Shown: positions 12,055 to 23,278, counted from the first letter of the stretch. The stretch is DNA of 64,000 bases from Heterohyrax brucei (GCA_028571685.1 CM053143.1:7617501-7681500), one strand, 5' to 3'. The notes: a model not told the origin generated them from the sequence alone. Numbers and translations are program-made.

Positions 12055-13103
12055 TCTAGAGACTGTTCAGTTTCTCTGGTGTTGCCTTGCAGGCAATGAG
12101 GCATAGTTCTAAGAGCAGAGTTGGTTGCCAGTTGCCTCTGCAAACTCTACTCTCTAGCCCCTGTGGGCTCTGTGAGGCGGCATATGGCACCTTACTTGTG
12201 GAGAAACTGGGGGCCGTCTTCCGACCCTAAGATGTGGCTCAGTGAAGGATAGAGGAAATACTGCCAGGCCACTCCACAGTTACTTGTCCGGGCCATGTTA
12301 TTTCAAAAGGAACTTGATTGTGAAGCTGGGAGCTGTCCAACAGCTGCTGAAATCAGTCACACCCTCAGGTGTGGCAGGCTCTGCCTTCTGGCTGACAGGA
12401 GAAGTTCTTCTTCAGACATCCCCAGATGCTGTGACATGGTTCAAAGTAGGAGGGGATTATGGCCTTGTTGCTGTCCTCAGCCAGGCTGCTCCTTTCAGGT
12501 AACACTGCTAAATACAGCCTTTCTGCTGGAAAAGTGCTTTCTGCACTGTCACTCCTTCTCAGATTGGGAATTAGCCCCTGCTGAGACCTCCAGCTGGGTA
12601 ATGCTACCTCCCAGCCAACCAGTATGGCATCTTGGCTGAGCTGCCCTTCTACCACAGAGCAGCAGAGTCTGTGGTGCTCTCAGGAAAGAGAGGGTGGTGG
12701 TGCAGTGGTGCCCTCAGTCATCAGCTGGCTTTTTAAAACGTGGCTCTCTCCATGCACTGTGTCTCTGCTGTGCTTTGTGCTGTTTGCTTTACCACTGACT
12801 TTCAGTGTATTGGCCAGCTCATGCCCATGCCCTACCTCTTGGATAACAAAGACAGCATCAGTACCTGCAGTCTGCCCAAGTGATGAGTCAGCAAGAGTGA
12901 GGCTCAGTGCGTACTGTCTCATCAGAGAGTGGTAGTTTCCCATTTTGAGGTGCGTAGTCCAATCTGACAACCCTGTGCCGTATCCTGGGTCTTCCTGGAT
13001 GTGCGAGTGCTTTATTCACTTATTAATCTAGGCCTTAGTTCTCAGAGGGAATTGAGGAGATGTGTGTCTACGTAGGCCACCTTGGCATCACCTCTTGTTG
13101 CAG

Positions 13104-13830
13104 AAGCACCAGACATCCTAGCTTCTTTCTTCTCAGTGTTGGCGTCTGTCGCCTTGTAAAGGAAAGCTGGGTGAGTAGTATGGAAATCATTTCCCACTGA
13201 GTGTGAGGAACCTTCTGATCTTAGAGCGTGGTTGTCACTTAATGGGAAAATATATCTCTTAAAAAAAAAATAAATGCAGCCTGACGTATTTCTTCATTGA
13301 CGCTGGGTTGCTTGGCAGCAACAGTTTTCATGTGAGAGAAATATAAAAGTCTTAAAGCGGAGCAACAACAACAGTCAAACCCCAAACTTTATGTCTGCCT
13401 CAGTATTGACTGTGCAGGATTCATTATCCCGTACCAAGGATGGTTGACAGCTTTGACATTTGTTTTTCCAGTTTTCATGAATGTCAGCTTCTTTGGCACT
13501 GCCATGAAAACTTGCTTTACTGCTGTATTTTTTTTTCCCTCAGCAGGGCTTAGAATTTTCTAGAATATTCATAAAGAGCCTTTGAAAGCACAGACAACTT
13601 TTTGTTTTCCCTTCCCCTCCCCTGAAGGAAAGAAGGAAAATAATAATGACAGTGTCTTCCACCTTCTGCTCTTTTCACCAAGCGGTGCCATCGGAAGTCC
13701 CTGTGTATGGTATAAAACAGCTCTATAAAAGATGGGAGCCTTGGAGCCAGAGTGGCTTGATGAGAGAGAAGGTTTGGGAGACTAGAGTTTTGCATTCTGC
13801 AGCATAAAGAGCCCAGTGCATACAAACCAA
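13104..13830. other. Unassigned sequence
   Basis: No repeat or gene is recognised. It contains an A-run (about 13261-13272) and a minus-strand open stretch (13550-13909) that overlaps a SINE and has no recognisable motif. Confidence 0.4.
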
Positions 13831-14226
13831 GGAGATACGGTGGTACAACAGTTAAGTGTCTTGCTACTAACTGAAAGATTGCCTGTTCAAATCTACACAG
13901 TGGCTGCAAAGGAGAAAGACCAGGTATCTGCTTCTGTAAGGATTAAAAATAAACAAGCAAACAGAGAAACATTGCTGTTGTGACTTATAGTGACTTTACA
14001 GGACAGAGTAGAAGTGCCCCTTAGGGTTTACAAGGTTGTCAGCTTTACAGAAGCAGACTGCCATATCTTTTTCCACTCGAGTGGCTGGTGGGTTCAAAAC
14101 ATCAGCCTTTCCGTTAGCGTCCCAGTACTTAACCACCATACCACCAGCCTAAAAAACCCCATGGAAGAGTTCTTATCTGTCATAGGGGGTCTTTATGAGT
14201 TGAAATTGACCTGATAGCACCTAACC
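13831..14226 (+). repeat. AfroSINE (long variant), sense, split by another SINE
   Basis: Head 'ggagatacggtggtacaaca', B-box-like 'gttcaaatct' and the long-variant segment 'ggagaaagaccaggtatctgcttctgta' lie left of about 13943. The matching 3' end (gagttgaaattgacctgatagcacctaac) lies at about 14152-14226. The two halves are separated by the antisense SINE listed next. Confidence 0.75.
13944..14150 (-). repeat. AfroSINE inserted within another AfroSINE, antisense
   Basis: Antisense long-variant copy: 'ttgctgttgtgacttatag', 'cagactgccatatctttttcc', 'ggctggtgggttcaaaac', ending 'accataccaccag'. A TAAAAA repeat at 13944-13949 and 14150-14155 may be the target duplication, but its A-richness makes this ambiguous. 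Confidence 0.75.
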
Positions 14227-14890
14227 ACAGCACACACAGAGTGCTCAGGATGTCTGTAGTAATTGAAGGTCTGGAGTATAAAGGAGGAATAGATTTATTC
14301 ATTATTGTCTGAGAAAGCGCACTTGGTATAAATGAGTAGAACTTGTTGGGGGTGAGTTTTCAAAGGAAGTCAGAATTTCATAGTAGTATTAACAATGACA
14401 ATTTTATGTGAGGAAGACTTGAATAAAGTTAGCAGAGCTGGGAGGCTACTCTAAACTTCTCTGTCCAAGTTTCCAGAGATGCAAAGAAGGAAAGATAAGG
14501 TCCCAGAGCTTAGTTCCATACCTGGAACTTGGAATTAAGTCAGTAGTGGTACAATGAATAGTGATGATGAGGAATATGAACCTTCTGTTCATTCCATTTT
14601 CAGTATACTGTTTATATTCTCAGCAACATCAAGGGTATTCGAAAGACAGATAAAAGAATTAAAGGGTGGGCATGGTGTGGTGGTGATTGTGTAAGGAGAG
14701 AAGCCTCTATCAGATACCTTTCCATTAGTGGACCTGCTAATATAAGGTACCTGGCTTTTGGATGAATGTAATGCCCACTTTTTTTTTTTCTTTTTAAAAT
14801 AAAGATATTAGCTTTCAGAGTTTCTCTTTTCCTCCATATCTTTTAGGATATATTATAATTATATAGTAAAGATCATAATCATTAATATAT
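14227..14890. other. Unassigned sequence
   Basis: Moderately AT-rich and non-coding, with a T-run at about 14780. No repeat family is recognised. Confidence 0.4.
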
Positions 14891-17800
14891 TGCTTCCAGC
14901 GTCACAGCAACAAGCAAGCCTCCACTGACAGACGAGTGGGGGCTGCTCACTATATCTTCACCCTCCTTTCCTGAAGCCACACCACTGGTATTTAGGTACC
15001 ACCAGTGTTACCCATGATAGACAGGTTTCAGCTGAGCTTCCAGAGTGAGACAAACTAGGAAGGACCTGGCAGTTTACTTCTGAAAAGAATTAGAGAGCAA
15101 AAACCTTACAAATTAACAGCAGAACATTGTCAGATACTGTGCCGGAAGACAAGTCCCCCAGGTTGGAAAGCACTCAGAAAGTGACTGGGGAAGAGCTGCC
15201 TCCTCCAAGTGGGATCACCCCTAATGATGTGGATGGAGTAAAGCCTTTGGGATCTTCATTCACTGATGTGGCATGACTCAAAATAAGAGGAAAGAGCTGC
15301 AGACAGCCATTAATAATTGGAACATGGAATGTATGAAGTATGAATCTAGGAAAATTGGAAATCATCAAAAATGAAATGAAATGCATAATCATAGATATCC
15401 TAGGCATTAGTGAGCTGACATGGACAGGTACTGGACATTTTGAATCAGACAATCATATGGTCTACTATGCTGGAGTCAAAAACTTGAAGAGGAATGGTGT
15501 TGCGTTCATGATCAAAAAGAACATTTCAAGATCTGTCCTGTAGTACAATGCTGTCAGTGATAGGATACTATCCATATGCTTACAAAGATGGCCAATTAAC
15601 GTGACTGTTATTCAGATTTACACACCAACCACTAAGGCAAAAGATGAAGAGATTGAAGATTTTTACCAGCTTCTGCAGTCTGAAATTGATTGAACTTGGA
15701 TTCAGGGTGCATTGATAATTACTGTGACTAGAATGCAGAAGTTGGAAATGAAGGATCAGTAGTTGGAAAATACAGCCTTGATGATAGAAATAAAGTGGAA
15801 GATTGCATGATGGAATATTGCAAGACTAATGACTTGTTCAATTGCAAATCCTTTTTTTAGCCAACATAAATGGCAACTGTACACATGGACCTCACCAGAT
15901 GGAATACACAGGAACCAAATTGACTACATCTGTGGAAAAAGACAATGGAAAAGCTCCACATCAGCAGTCAGAACAAGACCAAGTACTGACTGTGGCACAG
16001 ATCATCAATTGCTCATATGCAAATTCAAATTGAAAGTGAAGAAAATTAGAACAAAGTCCATAAGAGCCAAAGTATGACCTTGACTACATCCCTCCTGAGT
16101 TTAAAGACCATCTGATGAACAGATTTGATGTACTGATCACTAATGACCAAAGACCGGATGAATTGTGGAATAGCATCAAAGACATCATCCATGAAGAGAG
16201 CAAGAGGTCATTAAAAAGACAGGAAAGAAAGAAAAGACCAAATCGGATTTCAGAAGAGACTCTGACACTTGCCCTAGAATGTCAAGCAGCAAAAGCAAAA
16301 TGAAGGAGTGGCGAAGTAAAAGACCTAAACAGAATATTTCAAAGAGCAGTTCAGGAAGACAGAAGAAAGTATTATAATGACATGTGCAAAGAACTGGAAA
16401 GTTGAAAGCCAGAAGGGAAGAACACATATGTATTTCTCAAGCTGAAACAACTGAAGAAAAAAATTCAAACCTCGAGCTGCAATGGTGAAGGATTCTACAG
16501 GGAAAATATTAAATGACTAAGGGAGCACCAAAAGAAGATGGAAGGAATATACAAAGTCATTATACCAGAAAGAACCAGTTGATGTTCAGCCATTTGAGGA
16601 GGTAGCGTACGATCAGGAACCGATGGCACTGAAGAAAGAAGTTGAAGCTGCATTGAAGGTGTTGGCAAAATACTGGAATTGATGGACTATCAATTGAGAT
16701 ATTTCAGCAAACAGATGCAGCGCGGGAAGTGCTCACTTGTCTGTGCCAAGAAATTTGGAGGACAGCTATCTGGCCAACTGGAAGAGATCCATATTTATGC
16801 TCATTCCAAAGAAAGGTGATCACATAGAATGCAAAAATTACCAAACAATATTGTTAATATCCTACGCAAATAAAATTTGCTCAAGATCACTCAAAAGTGA
16901 CTGCAACAGTATATTGACAAGGAACTGCCAGAAGTTCAAGCTGGATTCAGAAGAGGATGTGGAACCAAGGATATCATTACTTAACGTCAGATGGATCTTA
17001 GCTGAAAGCGGAGAGTACCAGAAAGATGTTTACCTAAGTTCCATTGACTGTGCAAAGGCATTCAGCTGTGTGGATCATAATACGTTATGGCTAATACTGC
17101 AGAGAGTAAGTATTCCAGAACCCTTAATTGTGCTGTTCAGGAATCTGTATATGGATGAAGAGGCAGTTGTGGAAACAGAACAAGGGGACACTGCGTGGTT
17201 TAAAGTCAGGAAAGGTGTGCATCTGGGTTGTATCCTTTAACCATACCTTTTTAATCTGTATCCTGAGCAAATAATCCGAGAAAGCTAGATTATACAAAGA
17301 AGAATGAGGCATCAGGATTGGAGGATGACTCATTAACAACCTGTGTTATACAGATGACACTACCTTACTTGCTGAAAGTGAAGAAGATTTGAAACACTTA
17401 TTGGTGAAGATCAAGGACCACGGTATTGGTTGCACCTCAACATAAGGAAACAAAAAAATCCTCACAACTGGAGCAGTAAGCAATGTTGTCATAAGTGGAG
17501 AAAAGCTTGAGGTTGTCAAGGATTCCACTTTACTTGGGTCCACAATCAATGACCATGGAAGCAACAGTCAAGAAACCAAAAGATGCCTTGTATTGGGAAA
17601 ATCTGCTGCAAAGGATCTCTTTAAAGTATTGAAAGCTATCACCTTGAAGACTAATGCGCACCAGACCCAAGTCATAGTATTTTCAGTTGTATCATATGCA
17701 TGCAAAAGCTGGGCAATGAACACAGAAGACAGAAGAAGAATTGATACCTTTGAATTGTGGTGTTGGAGAAGAATGTTGAATATGCCATGGGCCACCAAAA

Positions 17801-17943
17801 TAACAAACAGATCTCTTCTCAAAGAAGTACAAGCAGAGTGCTCCTTGGAAGCAAAGATAGCAAGACTGCATCTTACATACTTTGGATATGTTGTCAGGAA
17901 GGATCAGTTGCTGGAGTTAGGACATCACACTTCACAGAGTGGA
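14891..17943 (+). mobile_element. RTE (BovB-like) LINE, sense
   Basis: A ~3-kb RTE copy. The 5' leader (gcttccagcgtcacagcaac; caggtttcagctgagcttcc) is followed by the single long ORF with endonuclease and reverse transcriptase. Compact size, a single ORF and a non-poly(A) tail are RTE traits. The sense sequence stops near 17943 ('cagagtgga'), just short of the expected 3' end, and an inverted copy of that missing end follows at 17949-18150. All other RTE pieces in the window align to parts of this copy. Confidence 0.85.
15305..17930 (+). pseudogene. RTE endonuclease-reverse transcriptase pseudogene
   Basis: Encodes the RTE retrotransposition enzyme. From about 15318 the APE-like endonuclease reads TWNV, then NLGKLEIIKNEMK...IDILGISELTWTGTGHFES, with the expected catalytic-site asparagine and glutamate in TWNV and SEL. 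Around 15870-15950 TWTSPDGIHRNQIDYICGKR carries the DYI block near the domain end. The reverse transcriptase includes IPKKGDHIECKNYQ (about 16805), DVYLSSIDCAKAFSCVDHN (about 17025), the VHLGCIL block (about 17215) and a YTDD box at 17347-17358 in place of the usual YADD. The C-terminal part (about 17593-17930) has WCWRRMLNMPWATKITN. Multiple stops and frameshifts make it non-functional. Confidence 0.85.
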
Positions 17944-17948
17944 TACTG

Positions 17949-18150
17949 TTCAGTGCTGTTGAGTTTGTTCCAACTGCTAGTGACCCTGTGAACAACAGAA
18001 CAAAACAGTGCCCGGTCTTGTGCCGCGTCCACAATTGTGTTTATGCTTAAGCTCATTGTTGTGGCCACTGTGTCGATCCATCGATGGACACATCGAATAC
18101 CCATCGAGGGTATTCCTCTTTTTCGCTGACCCTCCACTCTACCTAGCACT
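17949..18150 (-). mobile_element. RTE 3' terminal segment, inverted
   Basis: Antisense RTE 3' end: it begins 'cagtgctgttgagtttgttc', includes 'aacaaaacagtgcccggtc' and ends at 'cctccactctacctagcac'. It covers just the stretch missing from the sense copy to its left, so the 3' end appears flipped in place; an independent insertion is possible. Confidence 0.7.
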
Positions 18151-18509
18151 GCAGGACTAAAAAGTGACTGAGCAGGCATTTAAATCCAGTCTGTTTCCAA
18201 CTGTGCTTCATTAACTCTTCTATTGTCTCATCTGATAACATGAGTATAAATGCACACGTTTTATATTAAACAACTGTGATGACTTGTTTACATTTTATGA
18301 GAATGAAGGCGGTTGAATGATAGTTATAGAAAAAGCAAAGGCCTCTTAACTGTCTTTTCTCCCTCACCTAGCTTTCTGTTTGCTGTCTCCAGAGTGTTCT
18401 CTGCTCAGTGCATTGTCACCTAAGCCTCTCAGAGTCACTTTTGTTAGAAGTTTCAACTAAACTGTGCTTAATCATCCTTTTCTTCCTCTTTGTCACTGTC
18501 AGTGTGATT

Positions 18510-18531
18510 TGTGTGTGTGTGTGTGTGTGTA
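18510..18531. repeat. (TG)n microsatellite
   Basis: About eleven uninterrupted TG units. The sequence from 18151 to 18509 is otherwise unassigned. Confidence 0.95.
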
Positions 18532-18544
18532 TTAACAATATGCC

Positions 18545-18795
18545 TGACATTTATTAAGCATTCAAGCACTGTGTTCCTTTACATCATGATCTCATTGCAT
18601 CACCTGTTCCACAACTCTTTGAGGTAGATTTTATTATTATTATTCTCATTTTGCAAATGAAGAAACCAGAGCTTAGGTTAAGAAGTTTACCAAGGTTGTA
18701 CAGCAAGTGAGTGATGGCTGCTTTTCAAACTCAGGACTGTCTGACTCTGAAGGTGAAGCTCCTGAGCCCTAAACTATACTGCTGTGCTGCTTTTG
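18545..18795 (-). repeat. MIR SINE, antisense
   Basis: Shows the MIR core in reverse: 'atctcattgcatcacc', 'cattttgcaaatgaagaaac', 'ggttgtacagcaagtgagtg' and the tRNA-like head complement near 18770-18795. Diverged, as expected for this ancient family. Confidence 0.8.
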
Positions 18796-18846
18796 TTCTC
18801 AGTATCTTTACCCAGAAGCCTTTTTTTCTTCACTGTCAGTGTCCCA

Positions 18847-18866
18847 CTCGATGGCACTTGGCTGGA
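18847..18866 (+). mobile_element. 20-bp SINE/RTE tail micro-insertion with target duplication
   Basis: The 20 bases 'ctcgatggcacttggctgga' match the AfroSINE/RTE 3' terminus and are flanked by CAGTGTCCCA (18837-18846) and CAGTATCCCA (18867-18876), which agree at 9 of 10 positions. It would be among the shortest retroposed fragments recognisable by eye. Confidence 0.5.
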
Positions 18867-18876
18867 CAGTATCCCA

Positions 18877-19840
18877 CAGCCTGGGTTACTGGAATCAGGT
18901 CCTGAGAGAGAGCAGATAGGGAATATTTGTAGATTGAACTAAATCACTTGGAAATTCTCTTTGATAATCTTGGAATACATTTTCAGATATCTAAAATTAC
19001 ACAAAATAGCGTAAGTGGAAAGATACAGGAAGCATCACTTCAGTAAGAGCTGGTTTTTCTAAAAGGTAAGCAGGAGTATTCATTCTTAGTACTAAGAATG
19101 AACTGTGTATTTTTAATTATCAGAACTTAGAATGATAGATGATAAAAGGTTATAGTGCAACAGTATGTATGTTTTTGAAGTGCATACTATAATAATATTT
19201 GCATTAAACTAGTGTACTTCCAGAAATAGCTTTTGGTTTTTCCTTTTTTCCTGGAAACATTTCCTGCAGACAGAAGAGGGAGAGTGTGATGTTGTTCTTT
19301 TGTACTCAGTTCACAGCCACTTCCGCTTTTTACTTCCTTCCGGGTCTTTCCTCAGTCTCTAGTGCCTCTTAGTCGTTGTGTGTGCGTATTTCCTGAACGT
19401 CAGATAGCACAGCCCTCTGGGAACTGCTAAGCATGGGGATAGACCTCTCTGGCCATGCTGGTAAGACTTGGTGCTGCGCCTCACTAGATGCAGCTCCTGA
19501 GATCTGGATTCAGCAAGGATGGAGAGTCGCCAAAAATATTGAAATAGTAGATGCTTTGTTATATATACACTGAAAAATAAAGTAAAACCAAACAAAAACC
19601 CAAGAACTATACTCTAGAAAAGGAAAATAGCCTCCAGGGAGGATGCCTATTTACCTTCTGTGTGAATGACCTGACCAGTATTCTTAGTTTATTCAAAATT
19701 AAATTTACTCAAAATTATATTCAAATATTGTTTGTGAGAATAAGGTGTGGGTTTGAGTCAGTCTAAAATGCCAAAGAAATGTTAATGAATGTGTTAAGAT
19801 TTTGAGAAGGAAAATGGAAAGTTTAGAGAAAGGACCATAA
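18877..19840. other. Unassigned sequence
   Basis: No repeat is recognised. A pyrimidine-rich splice-acceptor-like tract ends at 19355 and a GTAAGA donor-like site lies at 19460, but all three frames between them contain stops, so no coding exon is supported. Confidence 0.4.
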
Positions 19841-20009
19841 TCCAAAATCAAAACCATACTCATAGCTGTCAAGACAATTCTGATTCATAGCCACCCTGTA
19901 GACCAAAGTAGAATTGGCCTACAGGGTTTCTAAGAAGCAACTAGTGCATTTGAAATACTGACGTTTTGGTTAGCATCTGAGTCTTAACCACTGGTCCACC
20001 AGGGATCCA
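19841..20009 (-). repeat. AfroSINE, antisense
   Basis: 'gtcaagacaattctgattcatag', 'caaagtagaattggcctac', and the end 'ccactggtccaccagggatcc' give a diverged full-length antisense copy. Confidence 0.85.
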
Positions 20010-20180
20010 GGGCCATATTAATATAGGTGTATTTAAAGGCAGAAATAATAAGTTTCTGTTATACATTTCTAATCATATTTATTTTGCCTGGTAATGGATT
20101 TGGCTTTTATAATTAATCATAAAATACCAAATTCAATGAGAATAATTTTTTTTTTAGGAAAAGTAGTCTGTCTGGATTCT

Positions 20181-20356
20181 GGAAGCCCTGGGGGCATAGA
20201 AGTTAAATGTTGAGGCTGGTAACCAAAAGGTCATTAAGTTGTATCTACCAGACATTCCTTGGAAACTCTATGGGGCAGTTTTGCTCTGTCCTGTAGGGTC
20301 ACTATGAGTTGGAATTGGCTTGGTGGCAGTATTTTCCTTTTTTCCGGGGTTTCATG
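20181..20356 (+). repeat. AfroSINE, sense, with 8-bp target duplication
   Basis: Begins 'ggaagccctgggggc', carries 'ggggcagttttgctctgtcc' and 'tatgagttggaattggctt', and ends in a T-rich tail. TGGATTCT is duplicated at 20173-20180 and 20357-20364, showing an insertion by retroposition in the sense orientation. Sequence 20365-20720 to its right is unassigned. Confidence 0.9.
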
Positions 20357-20720
20357 TGGATTCTGGGCTGAATCAGATTCTCTTGCGTAGAAATTTAGAA
20401 TTAGGATATAGAGAAGCCAAGCCAGGTAACTGTGAGGTTGCACCTGAGTGTTGTGCTAAAGATACCCTGTGATGGACCCCGTATAGACAGAGCCCGAGAA
20501 GGCAGTCTGGTGAGAGAACATCAGAAATCTAGAAGAGGGATGCAGTGGTGAAAAACTGAGGGTTGCTGCTTAACTGCTGATGCTCTCAGTTCAGGGCAGT
20601 CTTGAATTCTAGTTCTTTCTACTTCTGCTGATTGTTTTTAATAAGTCCTGTTTTACTCATGTCAGCTTGACAAGGTGTTAGTTACAATTACATCTCCCTT
20701 CACACAGCGGCTTTACTCTG

Positions 20721-22021
20721 TTGTTGTTAGGTACCATTGAGAACAAAACACTGCCTGGTCTTGCGCCATGCCTGCAGTTGTTATGCTTGAGCCCATTGTT
20801 GCAGCCACTGTGTCAGTCCATTTTATTGAGGGTCTTCATCTTTTCTAGTGGACCTTTACTTTACCAAGCATGGTGTCCTTCTCCAGGGACTGATTTCTCC
20901 TGACAATATATCCAGATATGTAAGATGCAGTCTCGTCATCGTTGCTTCCAAGGAACATTCTGGTTGTGTTTCTTCGGCAGTCCATGGTGCATTCAATATT
21001 CTTCTCCAATTACATCAGCAGGAGACCAGAAGAACTAGATGGTGCCTGGCCACCACCAGAGGCAGCTGCAGTAGGGGACACAATGTAGAGTTCCTGAGGG
21101 GACACGAGAAAAAGAGATGCATAGTTCAGGAACCTTACTAGAAGACCAGAATTGATGGTCTGACAGCCTAGAGGGTCTCCTGAGAACATGGCCCCTAGGC
21201 TTACTGCAGGCCTTGACCTGAAAACAGTACTTAGGTCAACTATTCAGATAAGAATGGACTGGATTCGATGATACAGTGCAAGCATATTGGTGTATGCCTA
21301 TGGTTTGATACATTTATAGGAGGCTGACCTACTGGTTTCTTTGTAGATGGGAGAGAAGAGAGCAGAGAGGAGGGGACAGGTGCTCGTTAAGAGGATACTA
21401 AAAGCATAGAGTGAAAAGGAGGAATGTGCTGTCACAAGGTGAGGAGAGCAGATGGAGGTGCATATAGGCTGGTATGCAAAACTGATTTGGATAAATTATA
21501 TACTTTCACGTAATTGAAATTAAAAAAACAGTTCTCCAACACCACAGCTCAAAGGTATCAGTTCTTCTTCTGTCTTCTCTAGTCATTGTTCAGCTTTCAC
21601 ATGCATGTGATGCAATTGAAAATACCATGGCTTGGGTCAAATCCATCTTAGTTTTCGAGGTGACCTGTTGACTTTTCATACTTTAAAGAGGTCCTTTGCA
21701 GCAGATTTCCCCAATGCAATCTGTCTTGATTTCTTGGCTGCTGCTTCCATGGGCATTGATTATGAATACAAGTAAAATGAAATCCCTGACAACCTCAATG
21801 CTCTCTTCATTTATCGTGATGTTGCTTACTAGTTGGCCCAACTGTGAAGATTTTTGTTTCCTTGCCATTGAGGTAAACCCATACTGAAGGCTGTGGTCTT
21901 TGATCTTCATCAGTATGTGTTTCAAATCATCTTCATTTCCAGCAAGCAGGATTGTATCATCTGCATATCACAGGTTATTAAACGAAGCTGCCTCATGATC
22001 CATATACAGATTCTTCATGAG
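20721..22021 (-). mobile_element. RTE LINE 3' half, antisense (split by an L1)
   Basis: From the complement of the RTE 3' tail (ttgttgttaggtaccattg) through the ORF C-terminus to the reverse transcriptase. The YADD box is intact at 21956-21967 (minus strand). It is split by the L1 at 21010-21531. A small internal deletion (about 150 bp) lies near 21985, between the 'gaggcag' and 'aataacctgtg' blocks. It joins at 22021/22022 to a sense RTE piece. Confidence 0.85.
21010..21531 (+). mobile_element. 5'-truncated L1 3'UTR, sense, with target duplication
   Basis: About 520 bp of the L1 3'UTR (caggagaccagaagaact; gagggtctcctgagaacatgg) ends in 'attaaaaaaacag'. The target repeat TTCTCCAA is found at 21002-21009 and 21532-21539. 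The host RTE sequence reads continuously across the site once it is removed, the classic outcome of target-primed reverse transcription. Confidence 0.85.
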
Positions 22022-23278
22022 CAAATACCTTTTTCACCAACATAAATGGTGACTATATACATGGACCTCGCCAAATGGAATACACAGGAATCAAACTGAG
22101 TATATCTGTGGAAAGAGATGCTGGAAAAGCTCGATATCAGCAGTCAGAACAAGACCAGGTGCTGACTGCAGCACAGATCATCAGTTGCTCCTATGTAAGT
22201 TCAGAGTGAAACAAGAAAATTAGAACAAGTCCACAAGAGCCAAAGTACAACCTTGAGTTTAGAGACTATCTCAAGACCAGAGTTGATTCATTGAACACTA
22301 ATGACCAAACACCAGATGAGTTTTGGAATAACCTCAAAGACCTCATCCATGAAGAAAGCAAGAAGTCATTAAACAGACAACAAAAACCAAACTGGATGTC
22401 AGAAGAGACTTGAAACTTGCTCTTGAACATCAAGTAGCTAAAGCAGAAGAAAAGATTGACAAAGTAAAAGAACTAAACAGAAGATTTTGAAGAGCGGCTC
22501 GAGGAGATAAAGTATTATAGTAGAAAACTAGGAGGGAAGAACATGCTGAGCATTTCTCAAGCTGAAAGAACTGAAGAAAACATTCAATCCTCGAGTTGCA
22601 TTATTACAAGGAAGATATTACATGACTCAGGAAGTGTCAAAAGAAGATAGAACGGATGTACAGAGTCATTGTACCGGAAACAACTGGTTAACATTCAGCC
22701 ATTTCAAGAAGTAGCATATGATCAGGAACCGGTGGTACTGAAAAAAGAAGTCAAAGTTGCATTGAAGGTTTTGGTGAAAAGCAAGGCTACAGGAATTGAT
22801 GCAATATCAATAGGAATGTTTCAGCAAATGGGTGCAGTGCTGAAAGTGGTCACTTGTCTATGCCAGGAGATTTATGGACCAGCTACCTGGCTAACTGACT
22901 AGAAGAGATCTATACTTATGCCTAGTCCCAGGAAAAGTGATCCAACTGAATATGGAAATTATCGAACAATATCATTCATACTACTCACAAGTAAAATTTT
23001 GATAAAGACCATTCAGGAGTGACCACAACAGTGTACTGACAGGGAACTGCCGGAAATTCAGGCTGCATTCGGGAGGGAACATGGGACCTTTGCTGATGTC
23101 GGATGGATCGTGGCTAAAAGCAGAGAATACTAGAGAGATGTCTGCCTGTGTTTCATTGACTATGCAAAGGCATTTGACTGTGTGGATCCTAACAAATCGT
23201 GAATAACATGGTGGAGAACGGAAATTGCAGAACATTTAAACATTTAATTGTACACATCAGGAATCTGTATATAGATCA
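22022..23278 (+). mobile_element. RTE LINE middle segment, sense (inverted relative to 20721-22021)
   Basis: Corresponds to 15846-17157 of the RTE copy at 14891: end of the endonuclease, spacer and early reverse transcriptase (LKKEVKVALKVLVKSKATGIDAIS near 22740). It ends at 'gaatctgtatatagatca' (23278), the same ORF position at which the antisense half begins, so the two pieces are one element with an internal breakpoint. Frames are broken. The adjoining sequence 23279-23766 is unassigned. Confidence 0.85.

Larger units (their letters stand above)
4817..13103 (-). mobile_element. Nearly full-length L1 LINE, antisense, interrupted by a solo LTR
   Basis: Read right to left: 5'UTR (about 12060-13103), ORF1 (about 11115-12054), spacer, ORF2 (10704 down to about 5815) and a 3'UTR (about 4817-5815) whose oligo-A is seen as the T-run at 4817. 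The 3'UTR matches the sense L1 at 60160-61140 and the ORF2 C-terminus matches that copy at 59530-60153. Without the 1070-bp insert at 5995-7064 and its duplicated 6 bp, the element is about 7.2 kb, the size expected of a full-length mammalian L1. Many stops and frameshifts make it inactive. No convincing target duplication was found at 4810 versus 13105. Confidence 0.88.

Noticed and set aside
19356-19459. Exon-like segment with a strong polypyrimidine-AG and a GTAAGA donor
   Set aside because: All three frames contain stops, so it cannot be a coding exon; a non-coding exon cannot be judged without transcript data.
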